The notes beneath the pieces were generated by a model. The model was given only the letters and a program-made list of their open reading frames with translations. It had not been told where the DNA came from and searched no databases. A DNA stretch of 60,050 nucleotides, from the NCBI GenBank assembly GCA_023387335.1, contig JAEWIF010000035.1, positions 1-60,050 of the forward strand. The letters are read 5' to 3'. The position numbers and the translations under genes were made by a program. This DNA is from Pseudomonadota bacterium. Lineage in GTDB: Bacteria > Pseudomonadota > Gammaproteobacteria > Burkholderiales > Burkholderiaceae_C. Each line of letters starts with the position of its first letter. The first letter of the stretch is position 1. This document shows, piece by piece, positions 1 to 7,690 of this stretch.

Positions 1-192
1 GGCGGGAGCGGCCGACTGCGCGGGCGCGCCCGGCGCATTGGCCGGCGTGTTGGCCGGCGGCGTGCTGTTCACGTTCTGGCGCTGCATCCCGCTGGACTTG
101 GCACCACCGAGGCGCTTGGCCTCGGCATCGAAGGAGCCCAGGGCGCCGAACGTGAACACGGCGGCCAGGAGGGCAAGGACTGCTTTGCGCAT
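1..192 (-). CDS. Tim44-like domain protein, N-terminal part only
   Basis: The frame reads leftward from ATG at 192 and leaves the window, so only 64 residues are visible. They show a signal peptide of about 25 residues (MRKAVLALLAAVFTFGALG...AEA), then KRLGGAKSSGMQRQN and a Pro/Ala-rich linker. This beginning (AEAKR followed by a Gly/Lys/Ser stretch) is typical of the Tim44-like membrane-associated proteins common in Burkholderiales. The conserved C-terminal Tim44 domain lies outside the window, so the name rests on the leader and linker only. A GAGGAG Shine-Dalgarno sits about 8 bases upstream of the start. The 114 bases between this gene and the next show no clear feature apart from a weak CCCC-N6-GGGG dyad at 233-246. 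Confidence 0.6.
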   Translation of the reverse strand, partial: MRKAVLALLAAVFTFGALGSFDAEAKRLGGAKSSGMQRQNVNSTPPANTPANAPGAPAQSAAPA

Positions 193-306
193 TGACGGTC
201 TCCTCGTACGAGAGTTGAGACCTGCGACGCTACCCCTTTGCAGGGGAAGGAAAAAGCAGAAAAGACCGCTTCAACCCTCCGAGAAAACCGAACCTGAGCC
301 CGGCCT

Positions 307-1299
307 TCAATCCGCCTTCACGTTCGCCACGCGGATCACCTCGCGCCACTTGGCCTGCTCGGTCTGCACCAGCTTGCGCAGCTGCTCGCTGGTGGAGCTG
401 ACCGGCTCCATGCCCAGCGGCGCCAGCTTGTCGCGGGCCTCGCCGGTCTGCGCGACCTTGGCCAGCTCGGCATTGAGCGTGGCGACGATCTCGCGCGGCG
501 TGCTGGCGGGCGCGAAGAAGCCGAACCAGGACGTCACGTCGAAGTCCTTCAGGCCCTGCTCGGCCAGCGTGGGCACCTGCGGCAGCTGGTTGCTGCGCTG
601 CAGGCTGGTGACGGCCAGGGCGCGCAGCTTGCCGGCACGCACCAGCTCGATGGAGGTGCCCAGCACGTCGCACATCATGTCGACGCGGCCGCCCATCAGG
701 TCGGTCAGCGCCGGCGCGCTGCCCTTGTACGGCACGTGCAGGGCCTTGATGCCGGCCTGCCGCGTGAACAGTTCGCCGGCCAGGTGCAGCGGCGTGCCGG
801 CGCCCGGCGAGGCGAAGGTGATGCCGTCGGGCTTGCCCTTGGCGTAGGCGATCAGCTCGGCCACGTTCTTCACCGGCAGGGAGGGCGGCACCACCAGCAC
901 GAGCGGCGAACGGGCGGCCAGCCCGATCGGCACGAAGTCGCGCAGCGGGTCGTACGAAAGCGTGGGGAACAGGCCCGGGTTGATCGTCATCGTGCCGCCC
1001 GCGCCCAGCAGCAGCGTGTAGCCGTCCGCTTCGGACTTGGCCACGAAGGTGGTCCCCGTGATGCCGCTGGCGCCCGGGCGGTTCTCCACCACGAAGGCCT
1101 GCTTCAGGCGCTCGCCCAGCAGCTGGCCGTACACGCGGGCGGTGACGTCGTTGGCGCCGCCGGGCGTGTAGGTGACGATCACCTTCACCGGCTTGGTCGG
1201 ATAGCCCTGGGCGAAAGCGCCGCCGCCGGCCAGCGACGCCGCTGCGCCCGCGCCCAGCAGGCACACCGCGCGCCGGTTGAGGGGGGTCTGGAAGTTCAT
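307..1299 (-). CDS. Bug/TctC-type periplasmic receptor, TphC-like
   Basis: A 330-residue tripartite-tricarboxylate (Bug) family solute receptor. It has an export signal (about residues 1-30, ending GGGAFAQ), then the family opening YPTKPVKVIVTYTPGGANDV, the ENRPGASG loop, and ADGYTLLLGAGGT. Bug receptors bind small carboxylates in the periplasm and hand them to a TctA/TctB-type carrier; no such membrane partner is encoded here. Its ATG overlaps the stop of the upstream IclR gene (ATGA), so the two are probably co-translated. Because it sits beside a complete tphA2A3BA1 set, the best guess is the terephthalate receptor TphC. The ligand itself cannot be read from the sequence. Confidence 0.85.
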   Translation of the reverse strand: MNFQTPLNRRAVCLLGAGAAASLAGGGAFAQGYPTKPVKVIVTYTPGGANDVTARVYGQLLGERLKQAFVVENRPGASGITGTTFVAKSEADGYTLLLGAGGTMTINPGLFPTLSYDPLRDFVPIGLAARSPLVLVVPPSLPVKNVAELIAYAKGKPDGITFASPGAGTPLHLAGELFTRQAGIKALHVPYKGSAPALTDLMGGRVDMMCDVLGTSIELVRAGKLRALAVTSLQRSNQLPQVPTLAEQGLKDFDVTSWFGFFAPASTPREIVATLNAELAKVAQTGEARDKLAPLGMEPVSSTSEQLRKLVQTEQAKWREVIRVANVKAD

Positions 1300-2096
1300 G
1301 CCTTGTCTCCTGGAAAAGTGCGTTTTGGAAGGGGATCGGGCCGGGGCGCTTCGTGCCAGCGGGAGGAGCGCAGGGCCGCCGAGATCTGGGCCGCGGCTTC
1401 CTGCACCTGCTCGAGCAGGTCGGCGCGCGGCGGGTCCGTGATGTGAGCCTGCGAGCCGATGACGCCGACGGAAGCGACCGCGCGACCGGTGTCGTCGAAG
1501 ACCGGCGCCGCGAGCGCCGCGACGCCGGGCAGCCGCTCGTTGACCGCCACCGCGAACCAGTGCTCGCGCACGTTCTGCAGCGCGGCCTCGCCCGCGGCGT
1601 CCGGGCGGAACGCCAGGATGGCGCGGCCCAGCGCGGCGGTGGACGCCGGGATGATGGAACCGGGCTTGACCGTGATCGCGATGACGCCGGTGGACTCCAG
1701 CGTCTCGACCACCGTGACGGCATCCGGCCCCGCCGGCATGGCCAGCGCCACCGTCTGGCCGCTGTCCTTGTGCAGGCGCAGCAGGTGGCGATGCGCGATG
1801 CGGCGCAGGCCGAAGTTCTCCGCCACGGCCATCCCGAGCTTGTAGCTCTTCCAGCCGAGGCGGTAGCCGTCGGTCGCGCTGTCCTTCTCGACGAAGCCGA
1901 GCTCGCGCAGCGTGCTCAGGTGGCGGTGGATGCGCGCCTTGGTCAGGCCGAGGCGGCGCGCCAGTTCGCTGGTGCCGATCGCCTCCGGCGTCTGCGACAG
2001 CGACTCCAGCACGGCGAAGGCCACGCCCACGGCCTGCACCGAGGCGGCGCCGGGCGTTTCGGCCGGGGATGGATCGGCGGACTCGTTGACAGCCAT
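1296..2096 (-). CDS. IclR-family regulator, TphR-like
   Basis: About 266 residues with the IclR layout. An N-terminal winged helix-turn-helix contains TSELARRLGLTKARIHRHLS and the wing GFVEK. It is followed by the effector domain (ALGRAILAF, LPGVAALAAPVFDDTG, ASVGVIGS). The start at 2096 (MAVNESADPS) has an AGGA about 9 bases upstream; ATGs at 2114 and 2144 are alternatives. It is divergent from tphA2 across about 64 bases and overlaps the receptor gene downstream. In Comamonas sp. E6 the IclR protein TphR activates the tph genes with terephthalate. By position this protein should do the same here, controlling both directions. Confidence 0.85.
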   Translation of the reverse strand: MAVNESADPSPAETPGAASVQAVGVAFAVLESLSQTPEAIGTSELARRLGLTKARIHRHLSTLRELGFVEKDSATDGYRLGWKSYKLGMAVAENFGLRRIAHRHLLRLHKDSGQTVALAMPAGPDAVTVVETLESTGVIAITVKPGSIIPASTAALGRAILAFRPDAAGEAALQNVREHWFAVAVNERLPGVAALAAPVFDDTGRAVASVGVIGSQAHITDPPRADLLEQVQEAAAQISAALRSSRWHEAPRPDPLPKRTFPGDKA

Positions 2097-2160
2097 GGAT
2101 CGGGATCCTATCATTTCTCGTCTGACGACACAATCGTATCGCACAACGAGACACTAGCCA
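2097..2160. promoter_or_regulatory. divergent tph control region
   Basis: This 64-base gap separates the IclR-receptor unit from tphA2 and must hold both promoters. It carries an inverted repeat TCTCGT (2116-2121) / ACGAGA (2146-2151) spaced by 24 bases. Between the arms lies the AT-richer segment ACACAATCGTATCGCACAA. These are candidate IclR contacts. No convincing -35/-10 pair stands out. Confidence 0.4.
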
Positions 2161-3405
2161 ATGACGACCCCCATCACGGAGCAGCCCATCCACTGGGCGC
2201 CCGGCACCTATTCGAGGGTGCCCTACCAGGTGTTCCAGCGCGGCGACGTGCTGGCCATGGAGCAGCAACGCGTGTTCGAGGGACCGGTCTGGAACTTCCT
2301 CGGCCTGGAAGCCGAGGTGCCGGACGCCGGCGACTTCAAGACGACCTTCGTCGGCGACATGCCGGTGGTCGTCACGCGCGACGAGGACGGCGAGGTCTAC
2401 GCCTTCGAGAACCGCTGCGCGCACCGCGGCGCGCTGATCTGCCTGGACGACTTCGGCAATGCGCCGGAGCACACCTGCGTCTACCACGCCTGGCGCTACG
2501 ACCTGCAGGGCAACCTGCGCGGCGTCGCGTTCGAGAAGGGCGTGCAGGGCAAGGGCGGCATGCCCGAAGGCTTCTGCAAGGAGGAGCACGGTCCGCGCAA
2601 GCTGCGCACCACCGTCTTCTGCGGCCTGGTGTTCGGCAGCCTGCACGACGACGTGCCGCCGATCGAGGAATACCTGGGCGACGAGGTCGCGGCGCGCCTG
2701 GAGCGCGTGCTCGGCCGGCCGGTGGAAGTCATCGGCCGCTTCACGCAGGGCCTGCCCAACAACTGGAAGCTGTACTGCGAGAACGTGCGCGACACCTACC
2801 ACGCGAGCCTGCTGCACACCTTCTTCACCACCTTCGGCATCACGCGCCTGACGCAGGAAGGCGGCGTCTTCATCAGCGAGGACGGCGGCCACCACGCCAG
2901 CGCCACCTACAGCAAGGTCAAGGAAGGCGCCGAGACCGCCTACGCCCAGCAGGCCATCCGCGCCGAGAACCAGGAGCTGAAGATCGGCGACCTCTCGATG
3001 CTGAAGAGCGTGGACGAGATCGGCGACGGCATCGTGCTGCAGATCCTCTCGGTGTTCCCCGGCTTCGTGCTGCAGCAGATCCACAACTGCATCGCGGTGC
3101 GCCAGGTCGTGCCCACGGGCGCGGACACCACCGACCTGCACTGGACCTACCTCGGCTACGCCGACGACACGCCGGAGCTGCGCGAGCTGCGCCTGAAGCA
3201 ATCCAACCTGGTGGGCCCGGCGGGCTTCGTCTCGATGGAAGACGGCGCGGTCGGCGGCTTCGTGCAACGCGGCATCCAGGCCGCGGGCGGCGAGGAAGCC
3301 GTGCTGGAGCTGGGCGGCCACGACACGCAATCGCAGGACTTCCGCGCCACCGAATCGTCCATCCGCGGTTTCTGGCGCGCCTACCGCACGCACATGGGGC
3401 TGTGA
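2161..3405 (+). CDS. tphA2: terephthalate 1,2-dioxygenase large subunit
   Basis: Rieske non-heme iron oxygenase alpha subunit of 414 residues, the size of TphA2. The Rieske [2Fe-2S] ligands are C86-A-H88 and C106-V-Y-H109. The mononuclear iron site shows NNWKLYCENVRD211 with H214 and H219, and a third carboxylate near D361 (VSMEDGAVGG). Segments such as FENRCAHRGALI, GVAFEKGVQGKGGMP and FCKEEHGPRKLR match what I remember of Comamonas TphA2 closely. The enzyme adds O2 across C1-C2 of terephthalate to give a cis-dihydrodiol dicarboxylate, with the beta subunit and the downstream reductase. Its stop overlaps the tphA3 start by one base. Salicylate-5-hydroxylase and anthranilate dioxygenase subunits are the nearest alternatives; the neighbours favour tph. 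Confidence 0.9.
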   Translation: MTTPITEQPIHWAPGTYSRVPYQVFQRGDVLAMEQQRVFEGPVWNFLGLEAEVPDAGDFKTTFVGDMPVVVTRDEDGEVYAFENRCAHRGALICLDDFGNAPEHTCVYHAWRYDLQGNLRGVAFEKGVQGKGGMPEGFCKEEHGPRKLRTTVFCGLVFGSLHDDVPPIEEYLGDEVAARLERVLGRPVEVIGRFTQGLPNNWKLYCENVRDTYHASLLHTFFTTFGITRLTQEGGVFISEDGGHHASATYSKVKEGAETAYAQQAIRAENQELKIGDLSMLKSVDEIGDGIVLQILSVFPGFVLQQIHNCIAVRQVVPTGADTTDLHWTYLGYADDTPELRELRLKQSNLVGPAGFVSMEDGAVGGFVQRGIQAAGGEEAVLELGGHDTQSQDFRATESSIRGFWRAYRTHMGL

Positions 3406-3863
3406 TGAACCTCGACCTGATCGCCCTCAACGCCGAGTACGCGGCCGCCATCGACGACGGCCGCCTGGAAGACTGGCCGGCCTTCTTCACCGACCGCTGC
3501 TTCTATCGCATCACCACCGCGCAGAACCATGCCCAGGGCCTGCCGGCCGGGCTGGTGTACGCCGACTCGCGCCAGATGCTGGCCGACCGCATCCTCTCGC
3601 TGCGCAAGGCCAACGTGTACGAGCGCCAGAGCTATCGCCACCTCGTCGGCCTGCCGCTGGTGCGCGGGGACGACGGCGAAGCCCTGCGAACCGAGACCGG
3701 CTTCGCGGTGCTGCGCATCGTGCGCGGCGGCGCCACCGAGGTGTTCGCCAGCGGCCGCTACTTCGACGAGGTGGTGCGCGAAGCCGGCGGGCTGCGGCTG
3801 CGCAAGCGCGACGTGGTCTGCGACAGCTCGCGCATCGACACCCTGCTGGCGATCCCGCTGTGA
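3405..3863 (+). CDS. tphA3: terephthalate 1,2-dioxygenase small subunit
   Basis: A 152-residue ring-hydroxylating dioxygenase beta subunit with the NTF2-like fold. It begins MNLDLIALNAEYAAAIDDGRLEDWPAFFTD and ends with the family strand LRKRDVVCDSSRIDTLLAIPL. It has no cofactor and packs against TphA2 in an alpha3beta3 oxygenase. The length agrees with TphA3. The start ATG shares its A with the tphA2 stop, and the stop overlaps the GTG of tphB, so translation is coupled through the operon. Confidence 0.9.
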   Translation: MNLDLIALNAEYAAAIDDGRLEDWPAFFTDRCFYRITTAQNHAQGLPAGLVYADSRQMLADRILSLRKANVYERQSYRHLVGLPLVRGDDGEALRTETGFAVLRIVRGGATEVFASGRYFDEVVREAGGLRLRKRDVVCDSSRIDTLLAIPL

Positions 3864-4810
3864 CCGCCGCTCCCCGCATCGGCATCGCCATCGGCGATCC
3901 CAACGGCATCGGCGCGGAGATCGCGCTCAAGGCCGCCGTGGCGTTGGGCCGGCGCGATGCCGCGCGGCCGCTGGTCATCGGCGAGGCCTTCATCGTCGAG
4001 CGCCTGTGCGACGTGCTGGGTTATGGCGATGCCGAACGCGCCTGCTTCGAGACTTACCTCGCGGGCGCGCTCTCGCCCGCCGACTGGAAACCGGGCCAGG
4101 TCGACAAGGCCGCCGGCGCCGCCACCGTGGCCTACGTGCGCGAGGCCGTGCACCTGCACCGCAGCGGCGGCATCGCTGCCATCGCGGCCGCGCCGCACAG
4201 CGAGACCGCGGTGAACGCGTCGGGCACGCCGTTCAACGGCTACGCCGGCCTGCTGGCGGACCTCACCGGCACGCCGCGCGACCAGGTGTTCCTGATGCTG
4301 GAAGCGCACGGCCTGCGCGTGGTGCATTGCACGCTGCACGAAGGCGTGCTGGACGCGGTCGCGCGCATCACGCCCGCGCTGGTCGAGTCGGCCGCGCAGG
4401 CCGCGCGCGCCACGCTTCCGCTGCTGGGCGTGCGCGACCCGTCGCTGTGCGTGCTGGGCATCAACCCGCACGCCGGCGAAGGCGGCCTGTTCGGCGGCGA
4501 GGACGAGCGCATCACCAAGCCCGCCGTGCAGGCCATGCGAGCGAAAGGCTGGAAGGTCGACGGCCCCGTCGGCGCCGACCTCGCGCTGTCCGAGCGCAGG
4601 CACGACGCCTACGTCGCCATGCTGCACGACCAGGGACACATCGCCGTGAAGATGCTCTCGCCCAAGGGCGCGAGCGCCATCGCGGCGGGCCTGCCGGTGC
4701 TGTTCTCCAGCGTGGGCCACGGCGCGGCGTTCGACCTCGCCGGCAAGGGCCGGGCCGATGCCTCCGCGATGACCGACACGCTGGCCATGCTGCAGCGGGC
4801 GCTCGCATGA
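3860..4810 (+). CDS. tphB: PdxA-family terephthalate dihydrodiol dehydrogenase
   Basis: A 316-residue member of the PdxA (4-hydroxythreonine-4-phosphate dehydrogenase) family. It opens with the nucleotide-binding IGIAIGDPNGIGAEI and carries the metal-binding histidine motifs AAPHSETAV, NPHAGEGGLFGGED and MLHDQGHIAVKML. In tph clusters this family supplies TphB, which oxidises and decarboxylates the terephthalate dihydrodiol to protocatechuate. The size (TphB is about 315) and placement between tphA3 and tphA1 make that role far more likely than vitamin B6 synthesis. Start is GTG overlapping the tphA3 stop (GTGA); the stop overlaps tphA1 (ATGA). Confidence 0.88.
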   Translation: MTAAPRIGIAIGDPNGIGAEIALKAAVALGRRDAARPLVIGEAFIVERLCDVLGYGDAERACFETYLAGALSPADWKPGQVDKAAGAATVAYVREAVHLHRSGGIAAIAAAPHSETAVNASGTPFNGYAGLLADLTGTPRDQVFLMLEAHGLRVVHCTLHEGVLDAVARITPALVESAAQAARATLPLLGVRDPSLCVLGINPHAGEGGLFGGEDERITKPAVQAMRAKGWKVDGPVGADLALSERRHDAYVAMLHDQGHIAVKMLSPKGASAIAAGLPVLFSSVGHGAAFDLAGKGRADASAMTDTLAMLQRALA

Positions 4811-5802
4811 GCCTGTGCACCGTCGCCGTGCCGGGGCGCGAAGCCGTCAGCTTCGAATGCTCGCCCGGCGAGACCCTGCTGGACGCCGCCGCGCGCGCCG
4901 GCTGGGAACTGCCCTACTCCTGCCGGCGCGGCACTTGCGAGAGCTGCCGCGCGCCGGTGCTCGAAGGCGAGGTGTCGCCGCCCGCCCGCGACGACGGCAC
5001 CGCCCTGCTCTGCCAGGCGAAGCCCTGTGGCGACGTGCGCATCGCGCCCGATCGCATCGAACGCGCCGCGCCGACTTCGCGCCGGACCGTGAAGGCCAGG
5101 CTCTACCGCGTCCGCATGGCGGCGCCCGACGTCGCGGTGGTGGACCTGCGGTTCCCCGCGGGCGTCAAGGTGCCGTTCAAGGCCGGCCAGTACCTGCAGG
5201 TGCTGCTCGACGGCCACGAGCCGCGCAGCTTCTCCATGGCCAACACGCCGCACGCCAGCGATGCGGCGCAGCTGCACGTGCGCGTGCTGCCCGGCGGACT
5301 GTTCGGTTCCAGGCTGCTGCCCACGCTGCAGCCCGGCCACGAGGTCGAGGTCGAACTGCCCTTCGGCGACTTCCACCTGCGCGAGGGCGATGGACCGGTG
5401 CTGCTGGTGGCGGGCGGCACGGGCTTCGCGCCGATCCAGGCCATCCTCGAAGAGGCGTTGCCCAGGCAGCGGGGCCGTTCGTTCACCCTGTACTGGGGCG
5501 CGCGCCAGGTCGACGGCCTGTACGCGATCGAGCAGGTGCGCAAGTGGGAGCAGAAGCACCCGCACTTCCGCTTCGTGGGCGTGGTCTCCGAGGGCGACGC
5601 GCCCGCGCCGCTGCGCAGCGGACTCGTGCACGAAGCCGTGCTCGCCGACCATCCCACGCTGGAAGGCCACGAGGTCTACGCCTGCGGCGCGCCGGCGCTG
5701 GTGGCGGCCGCGCGTGCGAGCTTCGTGGCGGGCAAGGGCCTGTCGCCGGCGCGCTTCTATTCGGATGCGTTCGCCACCACGGCCGCCGCCGCGCCGAACT
5801 GA
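4807..5802 (+). CDS. tphA1: terephthalate dioxygenase reductase
   Basis: A 331-residue NADH-dependent electron-transfer protein. The N-terminal plant-type ferredoxin has cysteines C39-x4-C44-x2-C47 and C69. Then comes an FAD domain (R140-SFSMAN) and an NAD(P)-binding domain (VLLVAGGTGFAPIQ; final YACGAPALV). It passes electrons from NAD(P)H through FAD and [2Fe-2S] to the TphA2 Rieske centre. It is last in the four-gene operon and overlaps tphB by four bases. After it comes 49 bases holding only the short palindrome AAGCCGGCTT (5818-5827). Confidence 0.88.
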   Translation: MSLCTVAVPGREAVSFECSPGETLLDAAARAGWELPYSCRRGTCESCRAPVLEGEVSPPARDDGTALLCQAKPCGDVRIAPDRIERAAPTSRRTVKARLYRVRMAAPDVAVVDLRFPAGVKVPFKAGQYLQVLLDGHEPRSFSMANTPHASDAAQLHVRVLPGGLFGSRLLPTLQPGHEVEVELPFGDFHLREGDGPVLLVAGGTGFAPIQAILEEALPRQRGRSFTLYWGARQVDGLYAIEQVRKWEQKHPHFRFVGVVSEGDAPAPLRSGLVHEAVLADHPTLEGHEVYACGAPALVAAARASFVAGKGLSPARFYSDAFATTAAAAPN

Positions 5803-5851
5803 GCCGCAAGCGGATACAAGCCGGCTTCGGGGGCCGCCGTAGATTGCGGCC

Positions 5852-6709
5852 ATGAGCACCGCCACGCTGCCCGCCGCCTTCATCGGCCACGGCTCGCCGA
5901 TGAACACGCTGGAGTCGAACCGCTTCACGCGGCAGTGGCGCGCGCTCGGCCAGGCGCTGCCACGGCCGCGCGCCATCCTGTGCATCTCGGCGCACTGGTT
6001 CATCCACGGCACGGCGGTCACCGCGATGCGGCAGCCGCGAGTGATCCACGACTTCTTCGGCTTTCCGCGCGAGCTGTTCGAGTTCGACTATCCCGCGCCC
6101 GGCAACCCGGAAGTGGCGCAGGAGATCGTCGAGGTGCTCAAGCCCGGCTATGTCGGGCTCGACCCGGACAGCTGGGGCATCGACCACGGCACCTGGTCGG
6201 TGCTGGCGCACGTCTTTCCCGGAGCCGACATTCCCGTGCTGCAGCTCTCGGTCCACGGCGCGGCGCCCTTCGAGTACCACCTCGAACTCGGCCGGCGGCT
6301 GGCGCCGCTGCGCGAGCGCGGCGTCTTCGTCGTGGGCAGCGGCAACGTCGTGCACAACCTGCGCCTGTCCGACCTGCGCCAGCCCGACCTGGCGTTCGAC
6401 TGGGGCGAGCGCTTCGACACGGCCGTGCGCGAGGTGATGACCACGCGGCCCGGCGACCTCGGCTCGGTGCTGCGCCACCCGGACTTCGCGCTCGCGGTGC
6501 CGACGCCGGAGCACTTCCTGCCGCTCGCCTACCTCGCCGGCCTGTGCGACGCGGCGGGCGAGGTCGCGCAGCCGTTCACGCAAGGCGGCACGTTCGGCGC
6601 GATCACGATGACGAGCTACCTGCTGGGCATGCAGCCGCCATCCAGCGCCGGCGGCGAATCGGGCGAGGCGACGAAGACCGACGCCCCGGCCGAGCAGACC
6701 AACCTCTGA
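5852..6709 (+). CDS. DODA-type (LigB/YgiD) extradiol dioxygenase
   Basis: A 285-residue protein of the class III extradiol family that includes 4,5-DOPA dioxygenase YgiD. The divalent-metal histidines sit in IGHGSPMN (H13) and ISAHW (H48). Other family segments are DFFGFP, YPAPGNPE, WGIDHGTWSVL and GSGNVVHNL. The family opens catechol-type rings. The C-terminal 25 residues after SYLLGMQPP are Ser/Gly/Glu-rich and look disordered. It follows tphA1 by 49 bases without overlap. It might serve the cluster, but protocatechuate cleavage in this order normally uses LigAB/PmdAB, so the substrate is open. Confidence 0.8.
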   Translation: MSTATLPAAFIGHGSPMNTLESNRFTRQWRALGQALPRPRAILCISAHWFIHGTAVTAMRQPRVIHDFFGFPRELFEFDYPAPGNPEVAQEIVEVLKPGYVGLDPDSWGIDHGTWSVLAHVFPGADIPVLQLSVHGAAPFEYHLELGRRLAPLRERGVFVVGSGNVVHNLRLSDLRQPDLAFDWGERFDTAVREVMTTRPGDLGSVLRHPDFALAVPTPEHFLPLAYLAGLCDAAGEVAQPFTQGGTFGAITMTSYLLGMQPPSSAGGESGEATKTDAPAEQTNL

Positions 6710-6713
6710 ACCG

Positions 6714-7619
6714 TCACGCCGGCGCCCGGAGCACTTCGGCCAGCGCCTGCGCCGCCGGCGACAGCGACCGGTCGCGCTTCACCACGATCGCGATCGGCCG
6801 CTCCACCGCCGGACGAACGATGCGGCGTGCCACCAGGTCGGACCGGGCCGCGAGGATGGACCCCGGGACGATGGCCGTGGCCAGCCCGTGTTCCGCCAGC
6901 GCCACCGCGGTGGACAGCAGCGCCACCTCGTGCTCGATGCGCAGCGTGACGCCGGCCGCCTTCGCCGCTTCATCGATGCGGCGCCGCACGCCGTAGCCCG
7001 GCCGGACGGTGACCACGGGCAGCGCGGCGAGCTGCTTCCAGGTAATGGACGAACCGGCCGCGAACGTCGAACCCGGCAAGGCCGCCGCGACCAGCACGTC
7101 GCGCAGCAGCACCTGCTCGCGCAAGCCCGCGACCGGCGATTCCAGCGTGCCCACGCCGAAGTCCACGCGTTCGGCCAGCAAGGCTTCCACGAAGGCATCG
7201 GGCGCCACCTCTTCCAGTTCGACCTTCACGCCGGGATGCAGGTCGAGGAACCGGCGCATCGCCGCGGGCAGCAGCGTCTGCGCCACGGTGGCGGTGGAGG
7301 CGACGCGCACCCGCCCGCGGCCGGCGCCGGCCAGCTCGGCCATGCCCACGGCCATCGCTTCCAGTTCGGCGAGCGCGCGCTGCGCATGGCCAACCGCCTC
7401 GGCGGCCGCGGCAGTGGGACGAAGCAGCCGCGTGCTGCGATCGAACAGCTTCAGGCCCAGCCGCTCCTCCAGCTCGCGCAGCAGCACGGTGACGGCGGGC
7501 TGGGTGAGCGAGAGTTCCTGCGCCGCCGCCGAGATGCCGCCGGTGCGGTGCACCGCCACCAGCGCCCGCAGCTGCCGCACCGACGGCAGCGCGGATAAAG
7601 GTTTTTTATGAATCGCCAT
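6714..7619 (-). CDS. LysR-family regulator of the adjacent hydroxylase
   Basis: A 301-residue LysR regulator. The N-terminal helix-turn-helix (SVRQLRALVAVHRTGGISAAA...LTQPAVTVLLRELEERLG) is followed by the two-lobe effector domain (LFDRSTR, VRVASTATVAQTLLP, VDFGVGTLES). It is divergent from the FAD monooxygenase across about 70 bases and nearly abuts the dioxygenase at its 3' end. Its start codon lies inside a perfect ATC-N9-GAT palindrome (separate entry), so it probably represses its own synthesis. Confidence 0.88.
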   Translation of the reverse strand: MAIHKKPLSALPSVRQLRALVAVHRTGGISAAAQELSLTQPAVTVLLRELEERLGLKLFDRSTRLLRPTAAAAEAVGHAQRALAELEAMAVGMAELAGAGRGRVRVASTATVAQTLLPAAMRRFLDLHPGVKVELEEVAPDAFVEALLAERVDFGVGTLESPVAGLREQVLLRDVLVAAALPGSTFAAGSSITWKQLAALPVVTVRPGYGVRRRIDEAAKAAGVTLRIEHEVALLSTAVALAEHGLATAIVPGSILAARSDLVARRIVRPAVERPIAIVVKRDRSLSPAAQALAEVLRAPA

Positions 7620-7630
7620 GGAAGATTCAT
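7608..7630. promoter_or_regulatory. LysR-type binding site (ATC-N9-GAT)
   Basis: ATGAATC (7608-7614) and GATTCAT (7624-7630) form a perfect 7-bp inverted repeat with a 9-base spacer. The core is ATC-N9-GAT, the classical LysR-type motif. It overlaps the regulator's own start codon (7617-7619) and lies 61 bases before the hydroxylase gene. Confidence 0.6.
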
Positions 7631-7690
7631 TGTCGCAGCGGCGGCGGTTTGCGTTTAATCAATGCCAGTCCAACGCATTCCGGAGCAGCC

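Noticed and set aside
1026..1042. GTCCG-N3-CGGAC-like dyad inside the first Bug receptor gene
   Set aside because: It resembles half of the IclR dyads, but the spacer is shorter and it lies within coding sequence with ordinary codon use.
3860..4810. Annotation as pyridoxine biosynthesis PdxA
   Set aside because: The fold is the same, but position within tphA3-tphA1 with four-base overlaps and the family membership of TphB favour the dihydrodiol dehydrogenase.
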